Below, in pieces: positions 1 through 6,903 of a stretch of DNA of 14,285 bases. The stretch covers positions 1 through 14,285 of the forward strand of contig JAFUDD010000374.1 in the NCBI GenBank assembly GCA_017459315.1, in the 5' to 3' direction. Below the pieces are notes generated by a model. That model searched no databases. It saw only the letters and a list, made by a program, of their open reading frames with translations, and had not been told where the DNA came from. The translations under genes were made by a program, and so were the position numbers. Positions within the stretch are counted from its first letter, which is position 1. The number at the start of each line of letters is the position of its first letter. This DNA is from Clostridia bacterium. Its GTDB lineage: Bacteria > Bacillota_A > Clostridia > Christensenellales > CAG-138.

Positions 1-702
1 TCGGTCTGCGACGCAATCAAGGCGAAAAAGCGCAGCGCAAAGACGCTGCACCTGTCGTTTGACGAATGGAACGTCTGGTATCATTCGGGCGAGCAGGACA
101 GGGAAGTGCTCAAAAAGGACAAGTGGGGGCGCGCGCTGCCGCTTTTGGAGGACGTCTACAACTTCGAAGACGCGCTGCTGGTCGGCTCGATGCTGATGAC
201 GCTGATCCGCAACGCGGACCGTGTAAAGATCGCCTGCATGGCGCAGCTCGTCAACGTGATCGCGCCGATCATGACCGAAACCGGCGGCAGAGCATGGGCG
301 CAGACGATCTATTATCCGTTCCTGCACGCCTCCCGCTTCGGGCGCGGCGTTTCCCTTAAACCGATCACGGATACCCCGACCTACGATTGCAAAACGTTCT
401 CGAACGTGCCGTATCTCGATACGGCGGCGGTACTGCACGACGACGGCAGCGTAACGGTCTTTTGCCTGAACCGGCACCAAACCGAAGATTTCGCGCTCGA
501 TCTCGATTTTCGCGCGTTCGGCGCGCTGCGCCTTGCCGAGCACATCCTGCTGCACCATGCGGACGTCAATGCGGTCAATACCGCCGACGCGCCCGATACC
601 GTCCGGCCGGAACCCGGCCCCGGCGGCTGCTTCGAGCAGGGCAAGGGCTGTGTCACGATCCCGGCGCTCAGCTGGAACGTATTGCGCTTCACAAAAGCAT
701 AA
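1..702 (+). CDS. GH51 alpha-L-arabinofuranosidase, C-terminal part (5' end outside window)
   Basis: The frame is open from base 1 to the TAA at 700-702, giving 233 visible residues. It is the C-terminal part of an intracellular GH51 arabinofuranosidase, which removes terminal alpha-L-arabinofuranosyl units from arabinoxylan or arabinan oligosaccharides. The segment SFDEWNVWYH near the start contains the DEWN Glu (fragment residue 22, codon 64-66). About 211 residues follow it, which matches the position of the catalytic nucleophile in GH51 enzymes of about 500 residues. The following stretch with AQLVNVIAPIMTE and QTIYYPF is typical of the family. The rest is the C-terminal beta-sandwich, ending in LSWNVLRF. 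The acid/base Glu and start codon lie upstream of the window. The HAD gene begins 12 bp downstream, so the two are co-transcribed. Family assignment is firm; exact substrate is not shown. Confidence 0.93.
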   Translation, partial: SVCDAIKAKKRSAKTLHLSFDEWNVWYHSGEQDREVLKKDKWGRALPLLEDVYNFEDALLVGSMLMTLIRNADRVKIACMAQLVNVIAPIMTETGGRAWAQTIYYPFLHASRFGRGVSLKPITDTPTYDCKTFSNVPYLDTAAVLHDDGSVTVFCLNRHQTEDFALDLDFRAFGALRLAEHILLHHADVNAVNTADAPDTVRPEPGPGGCFEQGKGCVTIPALSWNVLRFTKA

Positions 703-714
703 CGCGAGGGAACC

Positions 715-1254
715 ATGAAAAAGCAACTGATTATTTTCACCGATATCGGCGATACAATTGTAGACGAAAGCACCGAGGTGCATTTCCCCGGCACGGAGCT
801 TGTCTTAAAGGCGGACTGCATCCCCGGCGCGATCCAAACGATGCGCCGCCTCTATGATGAGGGCTTCACGATCGTCATGGTTGCGGACGGCCTTGTGCGG
901 TCGTTCCACAATTCCATGGAGCAGAACGGGCTGGACGATATCTTTTCCGCGTGGATCATCTCCGAGCAGATCGGGGAGCCGAAGCCGAGCGCGAAGATGT
1001 TTCAGGCCGCAATGGACGCGATACATCTAAGCGATGCGGACAAGCCCCGCATCATCATGATCGGCAACAACATCAAGCGCGACGTGCTCGGCGCGAACCG
1101 GTTTGGCATCCGGTCGGTGCTGCTGACCTGGTCGAAGCGATACGTCTATACGTCCGATCAGCCGGACATGGAGCCGACCTATCGCATTGCGACGCCGGAC
1201 GAGCTTTTGCCGCTTGTGCACCGGCTCGAAGCCGAGCTTGCCGAAGCCCGATAA
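715..1254 (+). CDS. HAD-superfamily hydrolase-like protein, small
   Basis: A 179-residue cytoplasmic protein with a haloacid-dehalogenase-type Rossmann core. Motif I is IIFTDIGDTIV with nucleophile Asp10. Motif III is GEPKPSAKMF with Lys90. Motif IV is IIMIGNNIKRD with Asp123. The cap is short (roughly residues 18-50). Two canonical positions differ: the acid/base Asp two residues after the nucleophile is Gly12, and the motif II Ser/Thr appears to be Ala57 in IVMVADG. The motif IV GD is GN. These changes may be normal for a DIGDT/GNN subfamily, but they make ordinary phosphatase activity uncertain. The ATG at 715 follows a GAGGGA ribosome site and lies 12 bp after the GH51 stop. GH38 follows after 30 bp. 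A sugar-phosphate phosphatase role would fit the operon but is inference. Confidence 0.85.
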   Translation: MKKQLIIFTDIGDTIVDESTEVHFPGTELVLKADCIPGAIQTMRRLYDEGFTIVMVADGLVRSFHNSMEQNGLDDIFSAWIISEQIGEPKPSAKMFQAAMDAIHLSDADKPRIIMIGNNIKRDVLGANRFGIRSVLLTWSKRYVYTSDQPDMEPTYRIATPDELLPLVHRLEAELAEAR

Positions 1255-1284
1255 CACCCCTTATCGCACCCGCACGGAGGAAGC

Positions 1285-4200
1285 ATGATCGCAGCAGAGA
1301 TGACCGAACGCGTCCGCGTCTGGACCGAGCATTTGCAGCAGGATATTTTGACGCCGGTGCTGACGGTGCCGCTTTTCCGCATGCACACGTTTGAAAACCT
1401 CGGCTTTGCCCGTGTGCATACGATGCTCGACGCGCAAAAGGCCGCGCCGGACTGGGCGACCCGCACACAACCGGACGAGGGCGATCCCGGCGTCTTTTAT
1501 GCCGACTACCCCAAGGTGTGGGGCCGGAAATGGGAATACGGCTGGTTCTACGGCGAAATCGACCTTGCCGCTTTTCCGGCGTTGTCAGGCAAGCGGCTCG
1601 AGCTGCTGCCCGATGTCGGCGGCGAAATGCTCGTCGAGATCAACGGGCAGCTTTGCGGCGCGCGCGATCTCAAACATGAAACCGTCACGCTCACCCGCTG
1701 CGCCGCGGACGGCGACCGCTTCACCGTTCTGATCGAAAGCTATGCGGGACACGGGCCGCGTCTCGAAAACGGCGGGCCGCTGCTGTACGGCACACAGGCC
1801 GTGCCCGAACCGCCGCTGCATCAGGTGCAGACAAACGCCTGCACGGTCTGCGTCCGTAACGAGGACGCCTACGGACTGTATATGGATCTGCTCGTTTTGG
1901 CGAGTCTTTACCGCGCTCTCGAACCGCGTTCGCTTCGCGCGCAGCAGGTATTGGAAGCGATGTTTGCGGCGACGCGGATCATGGATCTCGAATGTCCGCC
2001 CGACGCCCGCAGCCGTTCCTATCGGGACGCACGAAAGGCGCTTCGTCCCGCACTCGAAGCCGCCAACGGCGACGGGGAAGCCGTCTTTTCGGTGTTCGGG
2101 CAGTCGCATTTGGATTTGGCATGGAAATGGACGGAGCAGGAGACGCGCCGCAAGTGCGCCCGCACCTACGCGAACCAGCTTGCTCTGCTCGACGAATTCC
2201 CCGATTACCTCTTCTTCGGCTGCAGCCCGTATATTCTCGACGTGCTCGAAACGGATTATCCGGCGCTGTATGCAAGGGTGCAGGAAAAAATCCGTGAAGG
2301 GCGCATTATCGTGGACGGCGGCATGTATACCGAACCCGACGTGCAGATGCCGACGGGCGAATGTCTGCTGCGCCAGATCCGATATGCACAGGACTGGAGC
2401 CTTTCGCACACCGGTAAACCGATGGAGCTGCTTTGGCTGCCGGATACGTTCGGCTTTTCGGGGCAGCTGCCGCAGATCATGGTGCAATGCGGGCTCCGGT
2501 ACTTTGCCACGCAAAAGCTCTCCCGTGCACCGAAGGGCACCGAACCGTTCCCCTACAACGATTTTCTGTGGGAGGGTATCGACGGCACACGCGTGCAGGC
2601 GCACTTTTTCAAGAAAAACAACGCGGCGGCGACCCCGGAAGCATTTCGGGAGCGTTGGTATGCCGACCGCGTGCAGGATGCTTACATCGGCGAAATGCTG
2701 TTCCCGTTCGGGTTCGGCGACGGCGGCGGCGGCGCGACGCGCGACATGGTCGAGGCCGTCGAGCGCATGCACAACCTTGCGGGCATTCCCGCCTGCCGCT
2801 ATGAGGACCCCGTTTCGTTCTGCCGTCGCCTTGCCGACAGGACGCAGGCACGGCTCGGCGGCAAGGAAGCAGCCGAGGACGTGAACGTGTATCGCGGCGA
2901 GCTGTATTTGGCATGGCATCGCGGCGTGTGGACCGGTCAAGCCGAGATCAAGCGCCGGAACCGCGCCGCCGAGGAAGCCCTGCGTGAAGCGGAGCTTTGG
3001 AGCGCGATTGCCGTCTTTCTCGGAAGGGCTGACGCCGCGCAGACAAACGCCGCGTTTGACAAGCTGTGGAAACGGCTGCTGTTCGTGCAGTTCCACGACG
3101 TTCTGCCCGGCACCGGCATCGAGCGCGTCAATGACGAAGCCAAGGCCGACCTAAGCGCGATCCGACAGGGTGCGGCGGCGCTTTCCGCAGCCGCCAAGTC
3201 GCTTTTGTACCCGGACGCCCCCGCCGCATGGAACCCGGTTTGCGTGCCGCGCGCGCTCAACACCGCGGGCGCGATGCTGCCGCCTTGCGGGTACTTTGCC
3301 GGTACACTGCCTATTGGCGATCCGAGCGCTGTGCGCTGTACGCCGTGCGCGGACGGTGCGATCCTCGAAAACAAGTTTCTGAAAGCGCAGATCGACCGGG
3401 CAGGCCGCATCGTATCGCTGCAAAAGGACGGTATGGAATTTTTGCGCGCGCCCGCGAACGCCCTGCACCTGTACCGCAATCTGAACACCGAATACGACGC
3501 ATGGGAGCTGACCTCCTATTATCGCGGCGACGAATGTGAAAGCGCGCTAACCGATGCTGTGCTTTTGTCCTGCGGCGTCCGGCAAAACGGCGCGGCATGG
3601 GAAGCCTATGTCGAATGTGCCTGTCGGATCGGCGATTCCGCCGTGCGGCAGACGATCACACTCGGCGAGCACGAAGCGCAGCTCACGGTTGCGCTGACCG
3701 TGGACTGGCAGGAAACGCACAAGCTGCTGCAGGCTGCTTTTCCGACGATCGTGCACACGGATCGGCTGGTCGCACAGACGCAATACGGCTATGTGACGCG
3801 CCCGAACCACCGTTCCCGCCCGTCCGACCGCGACCGGTTCGAGGGCTGTATGCACGCCTTTTGTGCGCTTGCAGGCGACAATCTCGGCGTCCTGCTGCTG
3901 AACGACGGCATCTACGGTTGCGCCGCGGAGGGCGGCACGATGACGCTCTCGCTGCTGCGGGCCGCCAAGCGTCCCGACGGCAACGCGGATCAGGGAATGC
4001 ACCGGTTCCGCTATGCGATCCGGCCGTATCACGGCAGCTTCGCCGAAGCGAAAGCCGCCGAGGCCGGACGGCTGTTTGCCGCGGGCGTCGAGCTTCCCGC
4101 CGTTCCCGCTGCAGCAAAGCAGAGCTATTCCTATTTTGCGCTTCGTCCCGCCGAAAACGGCCGCGCACCGCGCGGCATCCTGCTCGATTGGGTCAAGACG

Positions 4201-4434
4201 GCGTTCGACGGCTCCGGCGATCTGATCCTGCGCCTGTATGAAAGCTGCGACTCGTTTGAGACGGCGGTGCTGACCTCTCCGCTTGCCGCCCGCGCCGTAT
4301 ACCGGTGCGACGCGCTTGAGCGTCCCTTGTCCCCGCTGTCCTTTGCCGAAGCCGACGGCACAGCGGTCACGGTTTCGCTGAAGCCCTTCGAGCTGCTCAC
4401 GCTGCGCCTTGTACGCCGCTCGAAAACAGAATAG
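1285..4434 (+). CDS. GH38 alpha-mannosidase
   Basis: A 1049-residue retaining alpha-mannosidase with no signal peptide, so it probably acts on imported mannosides in the cytoplasm. Its length suits the vacuolar/cytosolic Ams1/MAN2C1-like branch. Residues 1-265 form the N-terminal beta region. The GH38 catalytic domain (about 268-525) has zinc ligands His275 and Asp277 in QSHLDLAW, nucleophile Asp387 in LPDTFGFSGQLPQ, and conserved GGMYTEPD and GFGDGGGGAT segments. The middle helical domain (about 530-630) has GELYLAWHRG and the fourth zinc ligand His604 in FVQFHDVLPGTGI. The C-terminal beta domains run to the end. In ELYLAWHRGVWTGQ an Ala occupies a position where I expect Glu. The start at 1285 is chosen over the Met at 1300 because CGGAGGA (1275-1281) is correctly spaced. 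It is the last gene of its operon, with a terminator 15 bp after the stop. Confidence 0.95.
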   Translation: MIAAEMTERVRVWTEHLQQDILTPVLTVPLFRMHTFENLGFARVHTMLDAQKAAPDWATRTQPDEGDPGVFYADYPKVWGRKWEYGWFYGEIDLAAFPALSGKRLELLPDVGGEMLVEINGQLCGARDLKHETVTLTRCAADGDRFTVLIESYAGHGPRLENGGPLLYGTQAVPEPPLHQVQTNACTVCVRNEDAYGLYMDLLVLASLYRALEPRSLRAQQVLEAMFAATRIMDLECPPDARSRSYRDARKALRPALEAANGDGEAVFSVFGQSHLDLAWKWTEQETRRKCARTYANQLALLDEFPDYLFFGCSPYILDVLETDYPALYARVQEKIREGRIIVDGGMYTEPDVQMPTGECLLRQIRYAQDWSLSHTGKPMELLWLPDTFGFSGQLPQIMVQCGLRYFATQKLSRAPKGTEPFPYNDFLWEGIDGTRVQAHFFKKNNAAATPEAFRERWYADRVQDAYIGEMLFPFGFGDGGGGATRDMVEAVERMHNLAGIPACRYEDPVSFCRRLADRTQARLGGKEAAEDVNVYRGELYLAWHRGVWTGQAEIKRRNRAAEEALREAELWSAIAVFLGRADAAQTNAAFDKLWKRLLFVQFHDVLPGTGIERVNDEAKADLSAIRQGAAALSAAAKSLLYPDAPAAWNPVCVPRALNTAGAMLPPCGYFAGTLPIGDPSAVRCTPCADGAILENKFLKAQIDRAGRIVSLQKDGMEFLRAPANALHLYRNLNTEYDAWELTSYYRGDECESALTDAVLLSCGVRQNGAAWEAYVECACRIGDSAVRQTITLGEHEAQLTVALTVDWQETHKLLQAAFPTIVHTDRLVAQTQYGYVTRPNHRSRPSDRDRFEGCMHAFCALAGDNLGVLLLNDGIYGCAAEGGTMTLSLLRAAKRPDGNADQGMHRFRYAIRPYHGSFAEAKAAEAGRLFAAGVELPAVPAAAKQSYSYFALRPAENGRAPRGILLDWVKTAFDGSGDLILRLYESCDSFETAVLTSPLAARAVYRCDALERPLSPLSFAEADGTAVTVSLKPFELLTLRLVRRSKTE

Positions 4435-4448
4435 CCCTTCGAACAAGG

Positions 4449-4480
4449 CCGGATCGCTGCACGTCAGCGATCCGGTTTTT
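4449..4480 (+). terminator. Rho-independent terminator after GH38
   Basis: A perfect 11-bp GC-rich stem (CCGGATCGCTG / CAGCGATCCGG) with a 5-base loop is followed directly by five T residues. It ends the GH51-HAD-GH38 transcript and isolates it from the transporter promoter downstream. Confidence 0.93.
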
Positions 4481-4546
4481 CTATCCTTTTTTGTCTTATT
4501 CCATAAAAATCATCCGTTTTGTCCTTAAATTTATGTAAAAACTATC

Positions 4547-4574
4547 TTGTATTTTTGTCAAAAGTATGTATAAT
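4547..4574 (+). promoter_or_regulatory. Sigma-A-type promoter of the ABC transporter operon
   Basis: A consensus TATAAT -10 box lies at 4569-4574. A weak TTGTAT -35 candidate lies at 4547-4552, giving a 16-bp spacer. It sits in a strikingly AT-rich stretch (about 4481-4600) just after a terminator and about 90 bp upstream of the binding-protein ATG. The predicted start of transcription is near 4581. A better -35-like hexamer TTGTCA (4555-4560) is only 8 bp from the -10 box, so it cannot pair with it. Confidence 0.72.
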
Positions 4575-4575
4575 C

Positions 4576-4592
4576 TAAGTGAAGAGCACTTA
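4576..4592. promoter_or_regulatory. Candidate operator: 17-bp dyad over the predicted transcription start
   Basis: The sequence TAAGTG-AAGAG-CACTTA is a perfect 6-bp inverted repeat with a 5-bp spacer. It begins two bases after the -10 box and covers the predicted start near 4581. That position and size fit a dimeric repressor site (for example LacI- or GntR-type), but no regulator gene is visible in the window. It could also be a small hairpin at the very 5' end of the transcript. Confidence 0.45.
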
Positions 4593-4595
4593 AAA

Positions 4596-4627
4596 TATAT
4601 GGCTTGTGACAGAGCACAGGCCATGTA
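4596..4627 (+). promoter_or_regulatory. Leader hairpin in the 5' UTR of the transporter operon
   Basis: The arms 4596-4608 and 4615-4627 can form a 13-bp RNA stem including two G-U pairs, with loop ACAGAG. The core arms are ATGGCTTGTG and CACAGGCCAT. No T-tract follows, so it is not a terminator. It ends 23 bases before the ribosome site. It may stabilise the 5' end of the mRNA, or the DNA may act as a second operator. Confidence 0.5.
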
Positions 4628-4650
4628 CCCCAAACGTGATTCAAATACTC

Positions 4651-4657
4651 AGGAGGA
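4651..4657 (+). promoter_or_regulatory. Ribosome binding site of the binding protein
   Basis: AGGAGGA, close to a perfect anti-16S match, lies 10 bases before the ATG at 4668. It fixes that start and rules out the longer in-frame reading from 4566, which would begin inside the -10 box. Confidence 0.9.
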
Positions 4658-4667
4658 ACAGAAGAAC

Positions 4668-6821
4668 ATGAAGAAAACAGTAGCATTGCTTCTTGCCGCC
4701 GTCATGATCCTCGGCGCGTTTGCCTGCTCCGGCGGCACCGCCCCTGCGACCACGCAGCCGGCCACAAGCACCACGACGGATACGACGCAGGCTGCGCAGC
4801 CCGCCAAGACGGAGTCGGAGCCCGCGCCCGCCGCGACGACCGATAACGCCCCCGTTACCAGTTCGGAGGTCGCAGCGAACGTCGTAGAGGATGTTGAGGT
4901 TGACGTTTCCGCGTACAAGGAAGCGCCGATGCTCGCGGCCCTCGTTGAAAAGGGCGAGCTGCCCAAAATCGACGAGCGTATCCCGAACCAGGAGAACGTG
5001 TTCGTCGATACGAACGCGTCCAGCGGCGAAGCGCTGACGATCGGCACCTATTCCGCCAAGATCACGGTTCCGACCACCGGCGTCGGCAACTGGGGCATTA
5101 GCCGTTACGGTGATCAGACGCTGTCCCTGTACAACACGGACAACACCCGCGTGATGAACACAATCAAGTCCTACGATGTCAATGCCGACTATACCCAGTA
5201 TACCTGGCATCTGCGCGAGGGCATGCGTTGGTCCGACGGTTCTCTGTTCACCGCGGACGACATCACGTTCTGGTACTATATGTGCCACATCAACAACTAT
5301 GACGGCTGCGCCAACTGGGCAGGTCTCTACACGCTCGCGGACGACGGCGAAACCAAGGAATACGCCAAGCTCGAGAAGGTAGACGATTACACCGTCGTCT
5401 GGACCTTCAACAAGCCGCAGTATGAAGACGACTTCTTCACCGGCGACCTCAAGTGGGCCTACTGCAACAAGGCGTTCTTCGAGGGCAACGGCCTCATCCC
5501 GTCCACCTACTACAAGGAGAATCCGTACTACGTCGATCCGGGTCTGACCGACGAGCAGGTTCTGGCCAACGCCTTGAAGATCGGCATCGACATGTCCACC
5601 GTCAAGGATCTCGGCAAAGAGCTCCTCTATCGCTATTGGAACTACTATCAGATCCCGCAGTTCGGCGCTTGGATCCTGACCGATCAGACCGGCTTCAACA
5701 CCAAGAACGACGACCTCATCATCCTGCGCCGCAACCCTTACTTCTTCAAGGTAGACGCCGCGGGTCAGCAGCTCCCGTACATTGATGAGATCTACATTCA
5801 GAAGTACGCCAACAACGACCAGGCGCAGCTCGCGTTCCTGTCCGGCGAAATCGACGAATATTCGCCGTCCGCGCCGACCGAGATCTCCACGATTCTTGCG
5901 CAGCTCGGCGACAGCGTCCAGCTGATCGAGATGGCCGATACCAAGTGGGGCAATGTGCAGTATTCGTTCAACTACACGATTGCCGACCCGAACTACCATG
6001 CGCTGTTCAACAACGAAGCCTTCCGTCAGGCTATGTCCATCGCAATCAACCGCGAGGAAGCCAGCCAGCTGTTGACCGACGGCTTCTCCGATCCGTGCAA
6101 CGCCGCGCCGCAGATGCCGAACTTCGGCTATAACGACGAGTGGAGCAAGCATTGGACCGAGTTCGACGCTGCCGCCGCCAAGAAGCTCCTTGAGGAGAAC
6201 TGCGGCCTCGTCATGGGTTCCGACAACTACTATGACTTCGCAGACGGCACCGATCTGATCATTGAATTCATCACCAACACGGCGGATGATAAGGACACGG
6301 TATTTGCCGTTATCAAGAAGTATTGGGACGCCATCGGCATCAAGACCGTTCTGAAGCAGTATGAAAACGACCAGACCGGCGCGCTCGTCGATGCGAACGA
6401 CTTCTACGGCGTCTTCTATCGCGGCGCCGACGAACAGGGAGGCATCGGCCTGATCTCCAGACCGAAGGTATATCTGCCGAACTACAACTCCGCGAACTGG
6501 ACGACCTGCTGGGCGACCTACTATGATGATCCGACGACCTATGCGGGCACATCCTTCCAGCCGGTGGACGAGCGCATCGACAAGATCGTAGAGCTCGGCA
6601 AGGCCTGGACCTCCACGCCGGATAAGGCGGAGAGAGACAAGATCGAGCTTGAGATCTACAAGCTCACGATCGAAGGCGGCTGGGGCTGCGCCGTGTATGA
6701 GACCTCCCCGGTCTATCACCTTGCCAAGAGCACGATCCGCAACTGGTTCAACAACATCAACGAGGATAAGTATTACTACATCGGCCTGAGCCATCCGTGG
6801 ACCTGGTTCCTTGCCGAATAA
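4668..6821 (+). CDS. Opp/Dpp-family ABC transporter substrate-binding lipoprotein (SBP_bac_5)
   Basis: A 717-residue extracellular binding protein, much longer than typical DppA/OppA (about 540). Residues 1-19 are a lipoprotein signal (MKKTVALLLAAVMILGAFAC), with Cys20 as the lipidation site. The lipobox AFAC is imperfect at -3. A Thr/Ala/Pro-rich linker follows to about residue 75. The family is shown by YTWHLREGMRWSDG (Trp188) with TADDITFWYYM after it, by RRNPYFFKVDAAGQQLPYID, and by FRQAMSIAINREEAS. The XPYYxKVDxxGxQLPYID form resembles, from memory, Opp-type binding proteins used for oligosaccharides in Thermotoga. The coding sequence favours AAC, TAC, ACC and ATC codons more than the glycosidase genes upstream, which suggests high expression. 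The gene is first in its operon and is followed by an internal terminator. Substrate is not proven; an oligosaccharide is favoured by context, a peptide is the alternative. Confidence 0.92.
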   Translation: MKKTVALLLAAVMILGAFACSGGTAPATTQPATSTTTDTTQAAQPAKTESEPAPAATTDNAPVTSSEVAANVVEDVEVDVSAYKEAPMLAALVEKGELPKIDERIPNQENVFVDTNASSGEALTIGTYSAKITVPTTGVGNWGISRYGDQTLSLYNTDNTRVMNTIKSYDVNADYTQYTWHLREGMRWSDGSLFTADDITFWYYMCHINNYDGCANWAGLYTLADDGETKEYAKLEKVDDYTVVWTFNKPQYEDDFFTGDLKWAYCNKAFFEGNGLIPSTYYKENPYYVDPGLTDEQVLANALKIGIDMSTVKDLGKELLYRYWNYYQIPQFGAWILTDQTGFNTKNDDLIILRRNPYFFKVDAAGQQLPYIDEIYIQKYANNDQAQLAFLSGEIDEYSPSAPTEISTILAQLGDSVQLIEMADTKWGNVQYSFNYTIADPNYHALFNNEAFRQAMSIAINREEASQLLTDGFSDPCNAAPQMPNFGYNDEWSKHWTEFDAAAAKKLLEENCGLVMGSDNYYDFADGTDLIIEFITNTADDKDTVFAVIKKYWDAIGIKTVLKQYENDQTGALVDANDFYGVFYRGADEQGGIGLISRPKVYLPNYNSANWTTCWATYYDDPTTYAGTSFQPVDERIDKIVELGKAWTSTPDKAERDKIELEIYKLTIEGGWGCAVYETSPVYHLAKSTIRNWFNNINEDKYYYIGLSHPWTWFLAE

Positions 6822-6845
6822 CAAATCCATTCCAGCTGCATAGTG

Positions 6846-6887
6846 AAGCCGGAGACGTGTGATTCGCTCCATGTCTCCGGCTTTTTT
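6846..6887 (+). terminator. Intra-operon terminator/attenuator between binding protein and permeases
   Basis: A stem AAGCCGGAGACGTG / CATGTCTCCGGCTT (14 bp with one G-U pair) with a 10-base loop runs into a T-tract (6882-6887). It lies 24 bp after the binding-protein stop and 16 bp before the permease ATG. It likely stops most transcripts and lets a fraction read through, giving excess binding protein over membrane components. No separate promoter is evident for the permease. Confidence 0.85.
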
Positions 6888-6888
6888 C

Positions 6889-6895
6889 AAAGGAG
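6889..6895 (+). promoter_or_regulatory. Ribosome binding site of the first permease
   Basis: AAAGGAG lies 8 bases before the ATG at 6904. It supports that start over an in-frame GTG at 6859, which falls inside the terminator hairpin. Confidence 0.85.
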
Positions 6896-6903
6896 AAAAG
6901 TTT

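Noticed and set aside
1585..3096. A 503-codon open frame on the minus strand within the GH38 gene
   Set aside because: The plus strand there encodes all GH38 catalytic motifs; the antisense translation is Arg/His-rich with no recognisable domain.
4555..4560. TTGTCA as -35 box
   Set aside because: It is only 8 bp from the TATAAT box, and no -10-like hexamer lies 16-18 bp further downstream.
4596..4627. Riboswitch or T-box in the transporter leader
   Set aside because: The leader is only about 85 bases with one simple hairpin, and no known riboswitch core or T-box sequence can be recognised.
4566..4667. A 34-residue N-terminal extension of the binding protein from the ATG at 4566
   Set aside because: That ATG lies within the -10 region, so it would not be transcribed, and the extension would bury the lipoprotein signal. 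The AGGAGGA site points to 4668.
4641..6890. A very long open frame (about 749 codons) on the minus strand opposite the binding-protein gene
   Set aside because: It mirrors the codon structure of the plus-strand gene, has no family motif or ribosome site, and the plus strand carries a lipoprotein signal, ribosome site and clear SBP_bac_5 motifs.
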